From positions 1 to 51,368 of the forward strand of contig JAUSBC010000099.1 in assembly GCA_030652215.1 (NCBI GenBank): a stretch of DNA of 51,368 nucleotides, written 5' to 3'. A program made the position numbers and the translations under genes. The notes beneath the pieces were generated by a model. The model was not told where the DNA came from and ran no database searches. It saw only the letters and a list, made by a program, of their open reading frames with translations. Shown here in pieces: positions 29,501 to 41,144 of the stretch; the stretch's first letter is position 1, and every line of letters starts with the position of its first letter. Source of the DNA: Sideroxyarcus sp. (GTDB lineage: Bacteria > Pseudomonadota > Gammaproteobacteria > Burkholderiales > Gallionellaceae).

Positions 29501-30430
29501 GTGAAAATCATTTTTGCAGGCACACCCCAGTTTGCGGCCAGCGCGCTGGCCGCAGTGATCCGGCAACATCAGGTTGTTGCCGTGCTTACCCAGCCGGACC
29601 GTCCCTCCGGACGTGGCATGCACCTGACAGCCAGCCCGGTGAAGCAGCTCGCTCTGCAACATGGCCTGCCCGTGCTGCAGCCAGCTACCCTTAAGACCGA
29701 AGACGCGCAGCAGGCTATCGCCGCGCTCGACGCGGACGTGATGGTCGTTGCTGCCTACGGATTGATCTTGCCCAAGGCGGTGCTGCAAATGCCGCGTAAC
29801 GGTTGTCTGAACATCCATGCCTCGCTGCTGCCGCGCTGGCGCGGAGCCGCGCCGATACAGCGCGCCATCCTGGCGGGCGATGCCGAAACCGGGATCACCA
29901 TTATGCAAATGGACGAGGGTCTGGATACCGGCGCCATGCTGCTGAAAAAAAGTTGCGCCATTGCGGCCGACGATACGGCGCAATCCCTGCACGACAAGCT
30001 GGCGGAACTGGGCGCGCAGGCCATCGCCGAAGCCCTGCAGGAAATGCAGAACGGCAAGCTGAACCCGCAAGCGCAGGATGCGCAACTGGCGACTTATGCC
30101 GCCAAACTGAGCAAGAGCGAGGCGCAGCTCGACTGGAACGCCGATGCGTTGCAACTGGAGCGCGCGGTGCGCGGCTACTTCCCGTTCCCGACTGCGTACG
30201 CGGTATTCGGCGAGACGCCGATCAAAATATTGCGCGCGAATTTGGGCGCAGGCGGGAATGCGGCAGCCGGTACGGTTGTCGCGATGGACAAGGACCACAT
30301 CCATGTCGCATGCGGAAGGGGAGTGCTCGCACTGGAGGTGTTGCAGAAACCCGGCGGCAAAGCACTACCCGTCGCGCAGTTCCTGCAAAGTTTTCCGATG
30401 AAGATCGGCGACCGGTTCGGTACAACCTGA
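29501..30430 (+). CDS. fmt: Methionyl-tRNA formyltransferase
   Basis: Formylates initiator Met-tRNA with 10-formyltetrahydrofolate. The 309 residues start at GTG 29501 (MKIIFAGTPQFAASALAAVI). The formyltransferase signature HASLLPRWRGAAPIQRAI is near 105-122, and a C-terminal OB-like domain follows. It sits between def and rsmB, with 2 bp before rsmB, consistent with one operon for translation-initiation functions. Confidence 0.97.
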   Translation: MKIIFAGTPQFAASALAAVIRQHQVVAVLTQPDRPSGRGMHLTASPVKQLALQHGLPVLQPATLKTEDAQQAIAALDADVMVVAAYGLILPKAVLQMPRNGCLNIHASLLPRWRGAAPIQRAILAGDAETGITIMQMDEGLDTGAMLLKKSCAIAADDTAQSLHDKLAELGAQAIAEALQEMQNGKLNPQAQDAQLATYAAKLSKSEAQLDWNADALQLERAVRGYFPFPTAYAVFGETPIKILRANLGAGGNAAAGTVVAMDKDHIHVACGRGVLALEVLQKPGGKALPVAQFLQSFPMKIGDRFGTT

Positions 30431-30432
30431 CC

Positions 30433-31707
30433 ATGCAACGCATACAACTCGAAGCCGCCAGAATAGTTAGCAAAGTCGTGCAGGACGGGCGCAATCTCAC
30501 CCAGCTATTGAGCGAGGCGTTGCGCAAACCATCCTGGCAGGTCGCGCAGGAACGCGGGGCGCTGCAGGACCTGTGCTACGGCACGCTGCGCTATTACGCG
30601 CGCCTTGCCTTCATGCTGGACCGGCTGCTGCAACGCCCGGTGCAAGATTTGCCGCTACGCTATCTATTGCTCGTGGCGATTTACCAGTTGCAACACACCC
30701 GGGCGGGACAGCATGTCGTCGTTGACCAGGCCGTGCAGGCTGCCAAGAGCATCAATCCCGCTGCCACCGGCCTGGTCAATGCGGTGCTGCGCAATTACCA
30801 GCGCAAACAGGCCGAACTGCTGGCGGCGGCGGACCGTGAAGAGGAAAGCCGCTACGCCTATCCGCAATGGTGGATCAATGCGCTGAAGCAGCAATACGGC
30901 GGGCGCGCGGCAGAAATCCTGGAGGCCGGCAACACGCACCCGCCGATGACGCTGCGCGTGAATACGCGCCACACCGGCATGGAGGAATACCGGGCATTGC
31001 TTGCCGCACAGGGCATTGCGGCGCACAGCGCGGGTTCGGTGGCATTGAAGCTGGAGCACCCGGTGGCGGTGGAGCGCCTGCCAGGATTCGCCCAGGGTTG
31101 GGTGTCGGTGCAGGATGCGGGCGCGCAACTGGCGGCACAACTGCTGGACGTGAAGGACGGCATGCGCGTGCTGGATGCCTGTGCCGCACCCGGCGGCAAG
31201 ACCACGCACTTGCTGGAGCTGGCCGATATCGAGCTGGTTGCGGTGGATAAAGAAGAAGAGCGTCTGCGCCGCGTGCGCGAAAACCTGCAGCGTCTGAACA
31301 TGAACGCACTGGTCGTATGCGGCGATGCGGCAACGCCGCAAGACTGGTGGGACGGCAAACCCTTCGACCGGATACTGGCCGACGTGCCCTGCTCTGCCAC
31401 GGGCGTGGTGCGCCGCCATCCGGACATCAAGTGGCTGCGCAGGCCGGACGACATCGCGAGTTTTGCGGAACAGCAGGCGCAAATATTGGAGTCGCTGTGG
31501 TTGCTCCTGGCAAGAGATGGTAAATTGCTCTATGCAACCTGCTCCATTTTCGCGCGCGAGAACCAGCAAGTCATTGCTGGATTTCTGGCGCGGCACGCCG
31601 ATGCAGTCCGTATTGAACTGTCCGCGGCGGGCATGACGGACGGGCAGTTGTTGCCCAACGACGAGCACGACGGATTTTATTATGCGCTGCTGCACAAACA
31701 GGCTTGA
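30433..31707 (+). CDS. rsmB: 16S rRNA (cytosine-967-C5)-methyltransferase RsmB
   Basis: Methylates C967 of 16S rRNA using S-adenosylmethionine. The 424 residues have an N-terminal NusB-like RNA-binding domain (about 1-140). The methyltransferase domain has the SAM motif DACAAPGGKTTHLLEL and the two active cysteines, Cys320 in DVPCSATGVVRRHPDIKW and Cys370 in YATCSIF. I take the ATG at 30433, 2 bp after fmt; longer in-frame extensions run inside fmt. Its last 26 bases overlap the DUF4390 gene. Confidence 0.96.
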   Translation: MQRIQLEAARIVSKVVQDGRNLTQLLSEALRKPSWQVAQERGALQDLCYGTLRYYARLAFMLDRLLQRPVQDLPLRYLLLVAIYQLQHTRAGQHVVVDQAVQAAKSINPAATGLVNAVLRNYQRKQAELLAAADREEESRYAYPQWWINALKQQYGGRAAEILEAGNTHPPMTLRVNTRHTGMEEYRALLAAQGIAAHSAGSVALKLEHPVAVERLPGFAQGWVSVQDAGAQLAAQLLDVKDGMRVLDACAAPGGKTTHLLELADIELVAVDKEEERLRRVRENLQRLNMNALVVCGDAATPQDWWDGKPFDRILADVPCSATGVVRRHPDIKWLRRPDDIASFAEQQAQILESLWLLLARDGKLLYATCSIFARENQQVIAGFLARHADAVRIELSAAGMTDGQLLPNDEHDGFYYALLHKQA

Positions 31708-32314
31708 TTGGCTGCACCGCTTCCTATGGCTGGTCGGCCTCTGGCTGTGCGCATCAACTGCCGTCGCGGAAGGCATCGTCATCAGCAAAGCCGAAGCGCG
31801 CCTGACCGAAGAGGGTTACCAGCTTTCCGCCAATTTCGACATCCAGTTGTCCGACACCGTCGCGACAGCCCTGAAGCGCGGCGTCACGCTGTACTTCGTC
31901 AGCGAACTCGTCATCAACCGCTCGCGCTGGTACTGGCTGGACACCGATGTATCCCGCGACGAGCAAGTCACCAAACTGTCGTATAACGCACTGACCCAGC
32001 AGTACCGGGTCACGCGCGGTTCATTGTTTCAGAGTTTCCAGGAGTTGGATGCTGCGCTGCAAGTCGTGGGGCACCAGATCGCGCCTCCGGTTGCACCGGA
32101 CTTGCTGGAGAAAAAGGGCGGCGGATATTTTTCGCGGCTGATGAAAAAAGGCAGCGACTGTTGCACGGCATTCGCGCAAATGCGTCTGGATGTGACCCTG
32201 TTGCCCAAGCCGCTGCAGGTGAACGCACTGACCAATGAAGACTGGAATCTGGAGTCCGAGCCCTACCGCTGGGAAATCCAGCCGGGCGCGCCCGTTGCGG
32301 AGGGCCAGCCATGA
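31682..32314 (+). CDS. DUF4390 exported protein
   Basis: A 210-residue protein of unknown function with an N-terminal signal or anchor (hydrophobic FLWLVGLWLCASTAVA at about 14-29, cleavage plausible before EG). The rest has the DUF4390 features: KAEARLTEEGYQLSANFDIQ and WYWLDTDVSRDEQVTKLSYN. It overlaps rsmB by 26 bp and the kinase gene by 4 bp, so it is translated with both. Standing directly before an NtrY-type kinase is conserved in Betaproteobacteria. It may be a periplasmic accessory of that system, which is inference. Confidence 0.88.
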   Translation: MRCCTNRLDWLHRFLWLVGLWLCASTAVAEGIVISKAEARLTEEGYQLSANFDIQLSDTVATALKRGVTLYFVSELVINRSRWYWLDTDVSRDEQVTKLSYNALTQQYRVTRGSLFQSFQELDAALQVVGHQIAPPVAPDLLEKKGGGYFSRLMKKGSDCCTAFAQMRLDVTLLPKPLQVNALTNEDWNLESEPYRWEIQPGAPVAEGQP

Positions 32315-34452
32315 AATACCTGGTCATCGTCAGCGGCATCGTCGGCGCGGCATTGCTGTATTTGCTGTCCAGCGCCAGCGCCAACACCGAACTGTTCTCG
32401 CACAACTATTACGTGCTGCTGCTGATGACGGCCGTGCTGGCGCTCGGGCTGGCGGGACTGGTCGCGTCGCAGGGCTGGCAATTGCGCGCCAAACTCAAGC
32501 AGCAGGTTTACGGTGCAAGGCTGACATTGCGTCTGGTCACGATTTTTTCGATCATCGCTGTCCTGCCAGGAATACTGGTGTATGCGGTATCGGTGCAGTT
32601 TCTGAGCAAGAGCATCGAATCCTGGTTTGACGTGCGCGTGGAGAAGGCGCTGGAAGGCGGCTTGAATCTGGGACGCAGCTCGCTGGAAAACGGGCTGACG
32701 GAACTGGGCAAAAAAGGACATCTGGTTGCGATGATCCTGTCGGAGCAGCAAACGCACCGCCACAAGCAGACGCTGGCGCGCCTGGTCGAGGAAGGGGGCG
32801 CGCAGGAAGCGGCAATCTTCGGCAGCAAGGGACAACTGCTGGCGGCCGCCGGCGACAGGGAAAACAAGAGTACGCAGGTACAGATTCCGACTGCCGACAT
32901 GTTGCGCCAGACCTGGCTAAAAGACGGTTACAGCATGGTGGAAGTGTTGCCGGATGACCGGCTCGCACTACGCGTGCTGATTCCGGTGAAATCCGCCTTG
33001 TGGAATGACGAGCGGCGCACCCTGCAATTCATGCAACCCGTGCCCCGGCAGATTGCGGACGATGCCGAAACGGTGCAGGCGGTGTATCGCGACTATCAGG
33101 AATTGTCGCTGTCGCGTCTGGGCCTGAAGCGGCTTTACGGTATTACGCTCACGCTGTCGCTGCTGATCGTGCTGCTGAGCGTCAGCTCGGCTGCGTTCTA
33201 CCTGAGCGAACAGCTCAGCGCACCGCTGGCCGCGCTGGCAGCGGGAACGCTGGCCGTGGCGAAAGGCGATTTCAGCGGAAACTATCCGGTGCAAAGCCGC
33301 GACGAACTGGGCGCACTGACGGGTTTGTTCAACCAGATGACCAACTATCTTGCCGATGCGAAGCGCACGGGCGAGCAACAGCAACTGCAGGTGGAAAACG
33401 CCAAGGTCTATCTGGAAAGCGTGCTGTCCCACCTTTCGTCGGGCGTGCTGGTGGTCGACGCACAGCATCGGCTGCGCTCCTCCAATCCCAGCGCCAACCA
33501 GATTCTGGATGTGTCCTTGCAGAAACTGGAAGGCAACACGCTCGAAGAAATTGCGGCGGAACATGTGTTGTTGCGCTCGTTCATCGAGGCGGTGATGCTG
33601 GGCTTCGACGAATCCTCCCCGCTCGAATGGCGGCTGCAAATCGAGCGCATGAGCAAGAGCGGCGAGCAAATTCTGTTGTTGCGCGGCACCCGACTTTCCA
33701 CGATGGAAGAGGACAGCAGCTACGTCGTGGTATTCGACGACATCACGCATCTGCTGCAGGCGGAACGCCAGGCCGCATGGGGCGAGGTGGCGCGCCGCCT
33801 GGCACACGAAATCAAGAATCCGCTCACGCCGATACAACTTTCCGCCGAGCGCCTGCAACACAAGTTGTCCAACAAACTGGACGCACAGGATGCGCAGTTG
33901 TTGCAGCGCGCCATCCAGACCATCGTGAGCCAGGTGGCCGAAATGAAGAATATGGTGACCGAATTCGCCAACTACGCGCGCGCCCCGGCCGCGCGCATGG
34001 TTGCGCTCGACATGCACCAGTTGCTGAACGAAGTGCTGGGATTGTACGAGGCAAACAGCAGCCCGATCACACTGCAACTGGGCGCGCAACACACCTGGCT
34101 GAACGGCGATGCAACGCGCTTGCGCCAGGTGATCCACAACCTGCTGCAAAACGCGCACGATGCGCTGCAGCAAACGAAAAACCCGCAAATCGTGCTTGCT
34201 ACCGAAAATACCAGCGACGGCGCTTTGAAATTGATGGTGCGCGACAACGGTAGCGGCATTCCCGAGCAACTGCTGGGCCGGCTGTTCGAGCCCTATATGA
34301 CTTCCAAGCAGAAGGGCACCGGACTGGGACTGGCGATCGTGAAAAAGATAGTGGAAGAACACGGCGGGAGCATATCTATTGAGAATCAGCCGACGGGAGG
34401 TTCATGCGTGAGCGTGATCCTGCCGCTGGCAGTAGCGGAAACGGAGGTTTAG
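32311..34452 (+). CDS. NtrY-type sensor histidine kinase
   Basis: Membrane histidine kinase of 713 residues. Two N-terminal hydrophobic helices and a third near 75-100 are followed by a periplasmic sensor region (about 105-275) and another helix (about 280-305). A HAMP linker (LSAPLAALAAGTLAVAKGDF), a PAS domain (about 365-470), the phosphoacceptor His499 in RRLAHEIKNPLTPIQLSAER, and the ATPase motifs NLLQNAHDAL, DNGSGIP and GTGLGLAIVKK complete it. It overlaps DUF4390 by 4 bp and ends 2 bp before its response regulator. The signal is unknown. Confidence 0.93.
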   Translation: MKYLVIVSGIVGAALLYLLSSASANTELFSHNYYVLLLMTAVLALGLAGLVASQGWQLRAKLKQQVYGARLTLRLVTIFSIIAVLPGILVYAVSVQFLSKSIESWFDVRVEKALEGGLNLGRSSLENGLTELGKKGHLVAMILSEQQTHRHKQTLARLVEEGGAQEAAIFGSKGQLLAAAGDRENKSTQVQIPTADMLRQTWLKDGYSMVEVLPDDRLALRVLIPVKSALWNDERRTLQFMQPVPRQIADDAETVQAVYRDYQELSLSRLGLKRLYGITLTLSLLIVLLSVSSAAFYLSEQLSAPLAALAAGTLAVAKGDFSGNYPVQSRDELGALTGLFNQMTNYLADAKRTGEQQQLQVENAKVYLESVLSHLSSGVLVVDAQHRLRSSNPSANQILDVSLQKLEGNTLEEIAAEHVLLRSFIEAVMLGFDESSPLEWRLQIERMSKSGEQILLLRGTRLSTMEEDSSYVVVFDDITHLLQAERQAAWGEVARRLAHEIKNPLTPIQLSAERLQHKLSNKLDAQDAQLLQRAIQTIVSQVAEMKNMVTEFANYARAPAARMVALDMHQLLNEVLGLYEANSSPITLQLGAQHTWLNGDATRLRQVIHNLLQNAHDALQQTKNPQIVLATENTSDGALKLMVRDNGSGIPEQLLGRLFEPYMTSKQKGTGLGLAIVKKIVEEHGGSISIENQPTGGSCVSVILPLAVAETEV

Positions 34453-34454
34453 TA

Positions 34455-35093
34455 ATGGCGACAAAAAACATTCTGGTGGTGGACGATGAAGTGGGGATTC
34501 GCGAACTGCTTTCCGAAATTCTGTTCGACGAGGGCTACCGCATTCATCTCGCGGAAAATGCCGCGCAGGCAAGGAGTCTGCGCGAGCAGCAGGAGCCCGA
34601 TCTGGTACTGCTGGATATCTGGATGCCGGATACTGACGGTTTGACGCTGCTCAAGGAATGGGTAGCCCAAGATAAATTAACCATGCCGGTGGTAATGATG
34701 TCGGGTCACGGCACCATAGAAACGGCCATGGAAGCAATGCGCATCGGTGCGACGGACTTCCTGGAAAAGCCCATAGCTTTGCAGAAATTGCTCGCAACGG
34801 TAGCCAAAGCGATCCAGCGCGGCACATCGCAGCCAGTGCCGCAGCAGGCGGATACACGTTTGGAGCAACCCGAAAGTGTGGGTTGCGCTCAGGTATCTTT
34901 GCAGTTAGATTTACCCCTGAGAGAAGCTCGGGAACATTTCGATAGTTTGTACTTCAACTATCAAATGCAAAAAGAAAACGGAAACATCTCGCGCATCGCG
35001 GAAAAAGCGGGCATAGAACGCACGCATCTGTACCGAAAACTAAAACAACTGGGGATAAAACCCCTAAAAAAAGCTTCGGGGGAATTTCAATAG
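34455..35093 (+). CDS. Short NtrX-like response regulator without AAA+ domain
   Basis: Response regulator of 212 residues. The receiver domain (1-120) has the acidic pair Asp10/Asp11, phosphoacceptor Asp54 in LLDIWMPD, Ser83 and Lys105. After a 25-residue linker comes a Fis-type helix-turn-helix (about 152-200, LPLREAREHFDSLYF and GNISRIAEKAGIERTHLYRK) closely resembling the end of NtrX. The roughly 240-residue sigma54-activating AAA+ domain of full-length NtrX is absent. There is no frameshift and the reading frame is clean, so this is a natural short form. It is the partner of the NtrY-type kinase. The ATG at 34455 is 2 bp after the kinase stop. Confidence 0.88.
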   Translation: MATKNILVVDDEVGIRELLSEILFDEGYRIHLAENAAQARSLREQQEPDLVLLDIWMPDTDGLTLLKEWVAQDKLTMPVVMMSGHGTIETAMEAMRIGATDFLEKPIALQKLLATVAKAIQRGTSQPVPQQADTRLEQPESVGCAQVSLQLDLPLREAREHFDSLYFNYQMQKENGNISRIAEKAGIERTHLYRKLKQLGIKPLKKASGEFQ

Positions 35094-35120
35094 CAGTATA
35101 GGAGGGCGGTAGCCTGAAGG

Positions 35121-35150
35121 ATTGGCGTTGTTGCTCAACAACGGGCCAAT
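35121..35150. promoter_or_regulatory. Inverted repeat upstream of tkt
   Basis: The arms ATTGGC-GTTGTT and AACAAC-GG-GCCAAT make a 12-bp stem with a two-base bulge and a four-base loop. No T-run follows, so it is not a standard terminator for the regulator gene. A -10-like CATAAT lies at 35155-35160, and the repeat could be an operator for tkt, or a weak terminator. From 35173 the sequence becomes very AT-rich, ending in a strong AGGAGG site at 35227-35232. Confidence 0.4.
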
Positions 35151-37221
35151 AGGGCATAATCGACGCCTTTCGTTGAAATTAATAATCAATATAAATTTTT
35201 TAGGTTTCTTTTTAGGGAAGTTTTTTAGGAGGCAGGAAAATGGCTGCGGCACGCAATGTAACCCCCCCGAAGTTTAATGACGTCACCGGTGCAATTCGCA
35301 TGTTGGCGGTGGATGCCGTACAAAAGGCCAATTCCGGTCACCCCGGCGCGCCGATGGGCATGGCCGAGATCGCCGATGTGCTGTGGAACCACCACTTGCG
35401 CCATAACCCGGCCAACCCGAAATGGGCAGACCGCGACCGTTTCATGATGTCCAACGGTCACGGCTCCATGCTGGTTTATGCGCTGTTGCACCTGTCCGGC
35501 TACGACCTGCCGATGGATGAACTCAAGCGTTTCCGTCAAATGCATTCCAAGACGCCGGGCCACCCGGAATACGGCTATACCCCGGGCGTGGAAACGACCG
35601 GCGGCCCCCTCGGCCAAGGCATCACCAATGCGGTGGGCATGGCGATGGCGGAAAAACTGCTGGCCAACGAATTCAACAAACCCGGTCACGAGATCGTCAA
35701 CCACCACACTTATGTATTCATGGGTGACGGTTGCATGATGGAAGGTATTTCGCACGAAGCCTGCGCACTGGCCGGTACCTGGGGCCTGGGCAAGTTGATC
35801 GCTTTCTGGGACGACAACGACATTTCCATCGACGGCCATGTGAGCGGCTGGTTTACCGACGACACACCCAAGCGCTTTGAAGCGTACGGCTGGCATGTCA
35901 TCGCCGATGTGCAAGGTCACGACAGCGAAGCAATCAATGCCGCAATCAATGCAGCCAAAGCTGTTACCGACAAACCCACGCTGATCTGCTGCAAGACGAT
36001 CATCGGCGTCGGCTCTCCCAACAAGGCGGGCACGCACGATGTGCACGGCGCCGCGCTGGGCGATGCTGAAGTTGCCGCGACACGCGAGCATATCGGCTGG
36101 AAATATCCCCCGTTCGAGATCCCGGCACATGTATATGAAGCCTGGGATGCACGCACCAAGGGCGAGGGATTGGAAAAGCTGTGGAACAACAAGTTCGCGG
36201 AGTACAAGAAAGCTTTCCCCACAGAAGCCGCAGAATTCTTGCGCCGCACCAAGGGCGACCTGCCCGCCAACTGGGCGGAACATGCAGCCAAGGCAATCGC
36301 CGCAATGAATGAAAAGGGCGAAACTATTGCGACTCGCAAGGCCTCGCAGAACGCGATCAACGCGTTGCAGCCCGCACTGCCCGAGTTCCTGGGCGGTTCC
36401 GCCGACCTGACTGGTTCGAACCTGACCAACTGGACAGGCGCGCACCATGTTTCCGGCAAGAAACCCGGCAACTACATCAGCTACGGCGTGCGCGAATTCG
36501 GCATGTCGCACATCATGAACGGCATGGCACTGCACGGCGGCCTGCTGCCGTTCGGCGGCACCTTCCTGATGTTCTCGGAATATGCGCGCAACGCCTTGCG
36601 CATGTCGGCCCTGATGAAACAGCGCGTGATCTATGTGTTTACCCACGACTCCATCGGTCTGGGCGAGGACGGTCCGACGCACCAGCCGGTCGAGCAAACC
36701 ACGACGCTGCGCTTCATTCCCAACATGGATACATGGCGTCCGTGCGACACCGTTGAATCCATGGTTGCCTGGGTGTGCGCGGTCGAGCGCAAGACCGGCC
36801 CGTCCTCGCTGATCTTCAGCCGCCAGAATCTGGCGTTCCAGAAGCGCGATGCCAAGCAGATCGAAAACATCCGCAAGGGCGCGTATGTATTGTCCGAAGC
36901 TGAAGGCGGCAAGCCGCAGGCTGTCATCATTGCCACCGGTTCCGAAGTCGATCTGGCCATGAAGGCACAGGCTGCACTGGCTGGAGAAGGCGTGAAAGTG
37001 CGCGTGGTGTCCATGCCTTCGACCAATGCTTTCGACCGCCAGGATCAGGCCTACAAGGACAGCGTATTGCCCAAGGGCATCAAGCGCGTGGCTGTCGAAG
37101 CGGGCGTGACCGGCCTCTGGTACAAATATGTCGGACTGGATGGGGCAGTAATCGGCATGGATAGCTTCGGCGAATCCGCACCGGCTCCGGAGCTGTTCAA
37201 GCACTTCGGATTTACGGTGGA

Positions 37222-38391
<1,170 letters not shown>

Positions 38392-38404
38392 ATCACTTCG
38401 ATTC

Positions 38405-38430
38405 AGGGCTGGCGCTATGCCGGCCCTTTT
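38405..38430 (+). terminator. Terminator or attenuator between gap and pgk
   Basis: A 9-bp stem (AGGGCTGGC / GCCGGCCCT, one T-G pair) with a five-base loop runs straight into TTTTCGTTTC. It lies 14 bp after gap and 31 bp before pgk, inside what otherwise looks like one operon. It may lower downstream transcription or stabilise the gap message, as seen in other gap operons. The interrupted T-run suggests partial read-through. Confidence 0.6.
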
Positions 38431-38460
38431 CGTTTCTAGTCAGCAACTGAGGAAAAAATC

Positions 38461-39642
38461 ATGTCCGTTATCAAAATGACCGATCTGGCGCTGAAGGGCA
38501 AGCGCGTGCTGATCCGTTCCGACCTGAATGTGCCCGTCAAGGATGGCAAGGTAACTTCCGATGCACGCATCACCGCGTCCATGGCAACCATCAATGCGGC
38601 GATGAATGCCGGTGCACGCGTGATGGTGACTTCCCACCTGGGTCGTCCCGAAGAAGGCGTGTACTCCGAAGAAAATTCGCTCAAGCCCGTGGCCGATGTC
38701 ATCGCCAACAAGCTGGGCAAGCCCGTGCGCCTGATCCGCGACTGGGTGGACGGCGGTTTCAACGTCGCCGAAGGCGAACTGGTATTGCTGGAAAACTGCC
38801 GCTTCAACAAGGGCGAAAAGAAAAGCAACGAAGAACTGTCCAAAAAATACGCCGCCCTGTGCGATGTATTCGTGATGGACGCGTTCGGTACCGCGCACCG
38901 TGCGGAAGCCTCGACGCACGGCGTGGCGAAATTCGCGCCCGTCGCTGCTGCGGGCATCCTGCTGATGGGCGAACTGGAGGCGCTGACCAAGGCCTTGCTG
39001 CATCCGGCGCGTCCCATGGTTGCCATCGTCGGCGGTTCCAAAGTCTCGACCAAACTGACCGTGCTGGAGTCGCTGTCCGAGAAGTGCGAACAGCTCGTGG
39101 TCGGCGGCGGCATTGCCAATACCTTCCTCAAGGCAGTCGGCAACAATGTCGGCAAGTCGCTGTGCGAAGACGACCTGGTTCCGACCGCGCAGGCGCTGAT
39201 CGAAAAAATGAAACAACGCGGTGCCAATATCCCCATCGCGGTGGACGTGGTCTGCGGCAAGAAATTCGACGCCAATGAGCCCGCCGTGCTGAAGAATGCA
39301 GGCGACGTGGCCGACGACGACATGATTTTCGACATCGGCCCAAAGTCTGCACAAGAGTTGGCCGACATCATCATGAAGGCGGGCACCGTGGTGTGGAACG
39401 GTCCGGTCGGCGTGTTCGAATTCGACCAGTTCGGAGAAGGTACCAAGACCATTGCCAAGGCCATTGCCGAGACCAGTGCATTCACGCTGGCCGGCGGCGG
39501 CGACACGATCGCGGCGATCCAGAAGTACGACATCTACGACAAGGTGTCTTACATCTCCACCGCCGGCGGTGCGTTCCTGGAATTCCTCGAAGGCAAGACC
39601 TTGCCTGCCGTGGAAATTCTGGAGCAGCGCGCCAAACAATAA
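38461..39642 (+). CDS. pgk: Phosphoglycerate kinase
   Basis: Transfers phosphate between 1,3-bisphosphoglycerate and ADP; runs in the ATP-consuming direction in CO2 fixation. The 393 residues show the substrate motif [15 protein letters not shown], THe basic segment SHLGRPEEG and the nucleotide-binding GGGDTIAAI at the C-terminus. Full family length. Its stop is 13 bp before the pyk start, so they are cotranscribed. Confidence 0.97.
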   Translation: MSVIKMTDLALKGKRVLIRSDLNVPVKDGKVTSDARITASMATINAAMNAGARVMVTSHLGRPEEGVYSEENSLKPVADVIANKLGKPVRLIRDWVDGGFNVAEGELVLLENCRFNKGEKKSNEELSKKYAALCDVFVMDAFGTAHRAEASTHGVAKFAPVAAAGILLMGELEALTKALLHPARPMVAIVGGSKVSTKLTVLESLSEKCEQLVVGGGIANTFLKAVGNNVGKSLCEDDLVPTAQALIEKMKQRGANIPIAVDVVCGKKFDANEPAVLKNAGDVADDDMIFDIGPKSAQELADIIMKAGTVVWNGPVGVFEFDQFGEGTKTIAKAIAETSAFTLAGGGDTIAAIQKYDIYDKVSYISTAGGAFLEFLEGKTLPAVEILEQRAKQ

Positions 39643-39655
39643 TAATAGGACTTAC

Positions 39656-41095
39656 ATGCTACGCAGAACAAAAATAGTAGCAACACTGGGGCCCGCTTCC
39701 AGCGACCAAAAGGTGCTGGAGCAAATGATACGTGCGGGAGTGGATGTAGTACGCATGAACTTTTCTCACGGCACGGCACAGGACCATATGGGTCGTGCCG
39801 AGAAAGTGCGCGCTGCAGCGCTGGCTGCTGGACGCACCATCGGCATTCTGGCGGACCTGCAGGGTCCGAAAATTCGAGTGCGCAAATTCGCGAACGACAA
39901 GATCACCCTGAACAAGGGCGACGCTTTCATTCTCGATGCTTCGCTGGACGGATTGGGCAATCAGGAACGCGTGGGACTGGATTACAAGGAACTGCCCAAC
40001 GATGTGGATGCCGGTACGGTCTTGTTGCTCAACGACGGCATGCTGGAATTTCACGTCACCAAGGTTCAAGGTCCGGAAGTGCATTGCGTTGTCGTCAGGG
40101 GCGGCGTGCTGTCCAACAACAAGGGCATCAACCGCAGGGGCGGCGGACTTACCGCCCCCGCACTGACCGACAAGGACAAGGAAGACATCAAGACGGCCGC
40201 GCTGATCAAGGCGGACTTTCTGGCTGTGTCCTTCCCGCGTTCTGCAGATGACATGAAACTGGCGCGCGAACTCATGCATGCCGCCGGTGGCAAGAGTCTG
40301 CTGGTGGCCAAGATCGAACGCGCGGAAGCCATCCCCGTACTGGGTGGGATCATCGATGCGTCCGACGCCATCATGGTGGCGCGCGGCGACTTGTCGGTGG
40401 AAGTGGGCGATGCGGCCGTTCCCGGTCTGCAGAAGAAGATGATCAAGATGGCCCGAGCAAGGAACAAGCTGGTCATCACCGCCACGCAGATGATGGAATC
40501 CATGATTAGCAACCCGATTCCCACCCGTGCCGAAGTTTCCGACGTGGCCAACGCTGTGTTGGATGGCACCGATGCCGTGATGTTGTCGGCGGAAACGGCA
40601 GTCGGCGATTATCCGGTGGAGACCATCGAAGCTATGGATCGCATCTGCCGTAGCGCGGAAATCGAATCGGAAAGTGGTGCGGCAGACCGCCGTCTGGACA
40701 ACAACAAGTTCTCGCGTATTGACCAGTCCATTGCCATGTCCGCGTTGTATGCGGCTTCGCATTTCAAGGTGAAGGCCATTGTCGCGCTGACGCAATCCGG
40801 ATCGACCGCACTATGGATGTCGCGTATCAACGGCAATACGCCGATCTACGCGATGACGCCGGTGGAAGCAACCCTGAGCAAGGTGACCTTATTCAGCGGC
40901 GTGCATCCCATCGCATTCAAGATTGAATCCAAGGATTATTCCGTGACGCTGCGCGAAGCGGAAAATGAACTGGAACGCCTGAAGCTGGTGGAAGACGGCG
41001 ATTTGATCGTGATGACCGTGGGCGAGGCGATCGGCAAGGCCGGTCACACCAACACCATGAAAATCGTGCGCGTGGGCGACCATCGCAAACACTAA
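39656..41095 (+). CDS. pyk: Pyruvate kinase
   Basis: Makes pyruvate and ATP from phosphoenolpyruvate. The 479 residues begin [18 protein letters not shown], with the substrate-binding [15 protein letters not shown] and metal motif [14 protein letters not shown]-terminal allosteric domain has [11 protein letters not shown] use the ATG at 39656; longer in-frame starts lie inside pgk. Its place between Calvin-cycle genes is typical of Betaproteobacteria and links fixed carbon to biosynthesis. Confidence 0.97.
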   Translation: MLRRTKIVATLGPASSDQKVLEQMIRAGVDVVRMNFSHGTAQDHMGRAEKVRAAALAAGRTIGILADLQGPKIRVRKFANDKITLNKGDAFILDASLDGLGNQERVGLDYKELPNDVDAGTVLLLNDGMLEFHVTKVQGPEVHCVVVRGGVLSNNKGINRRGGGLTAPALTDKDKEDIKTAALIKADFLAVSFPRSADDMKLARELMHAAGGKSLLVAKIERAEAIPVLGGIIDASDAIMVARGDLSVEVGDAAVPGLQKKMIKMARARNKLVITATQMMESMISNPIPTRAEVSDVANAVLDGTDAVMLSAETAVGDYPVETIEAMDRICRSAEIESESGAADRRLDNNKFSRIDQSIAMSALYAASHFKVKAIVALTQSGSTALWMSRINGNTPIYAMTPVEATLSKVTLFSGVHPIAFKIESKDYSVTLREAENELERLKLVEDGDLIVMTVGEAIGKAGHTNTMKIVRVGDHRKH

Positions 41096-41144
41096 GCGGG
41101 CAAACCGCATAACGTTTTTTGTAAATCAATTTAGGGAGAAACAA

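Noticed and set aside
29803..30432. N-terminal extension of rsmB reaching into fmt
   Set aside because: The conserved RsmB start is the ATG at 30433, 2 bp after fmt; the extension lies wholly in another frame of fmt.
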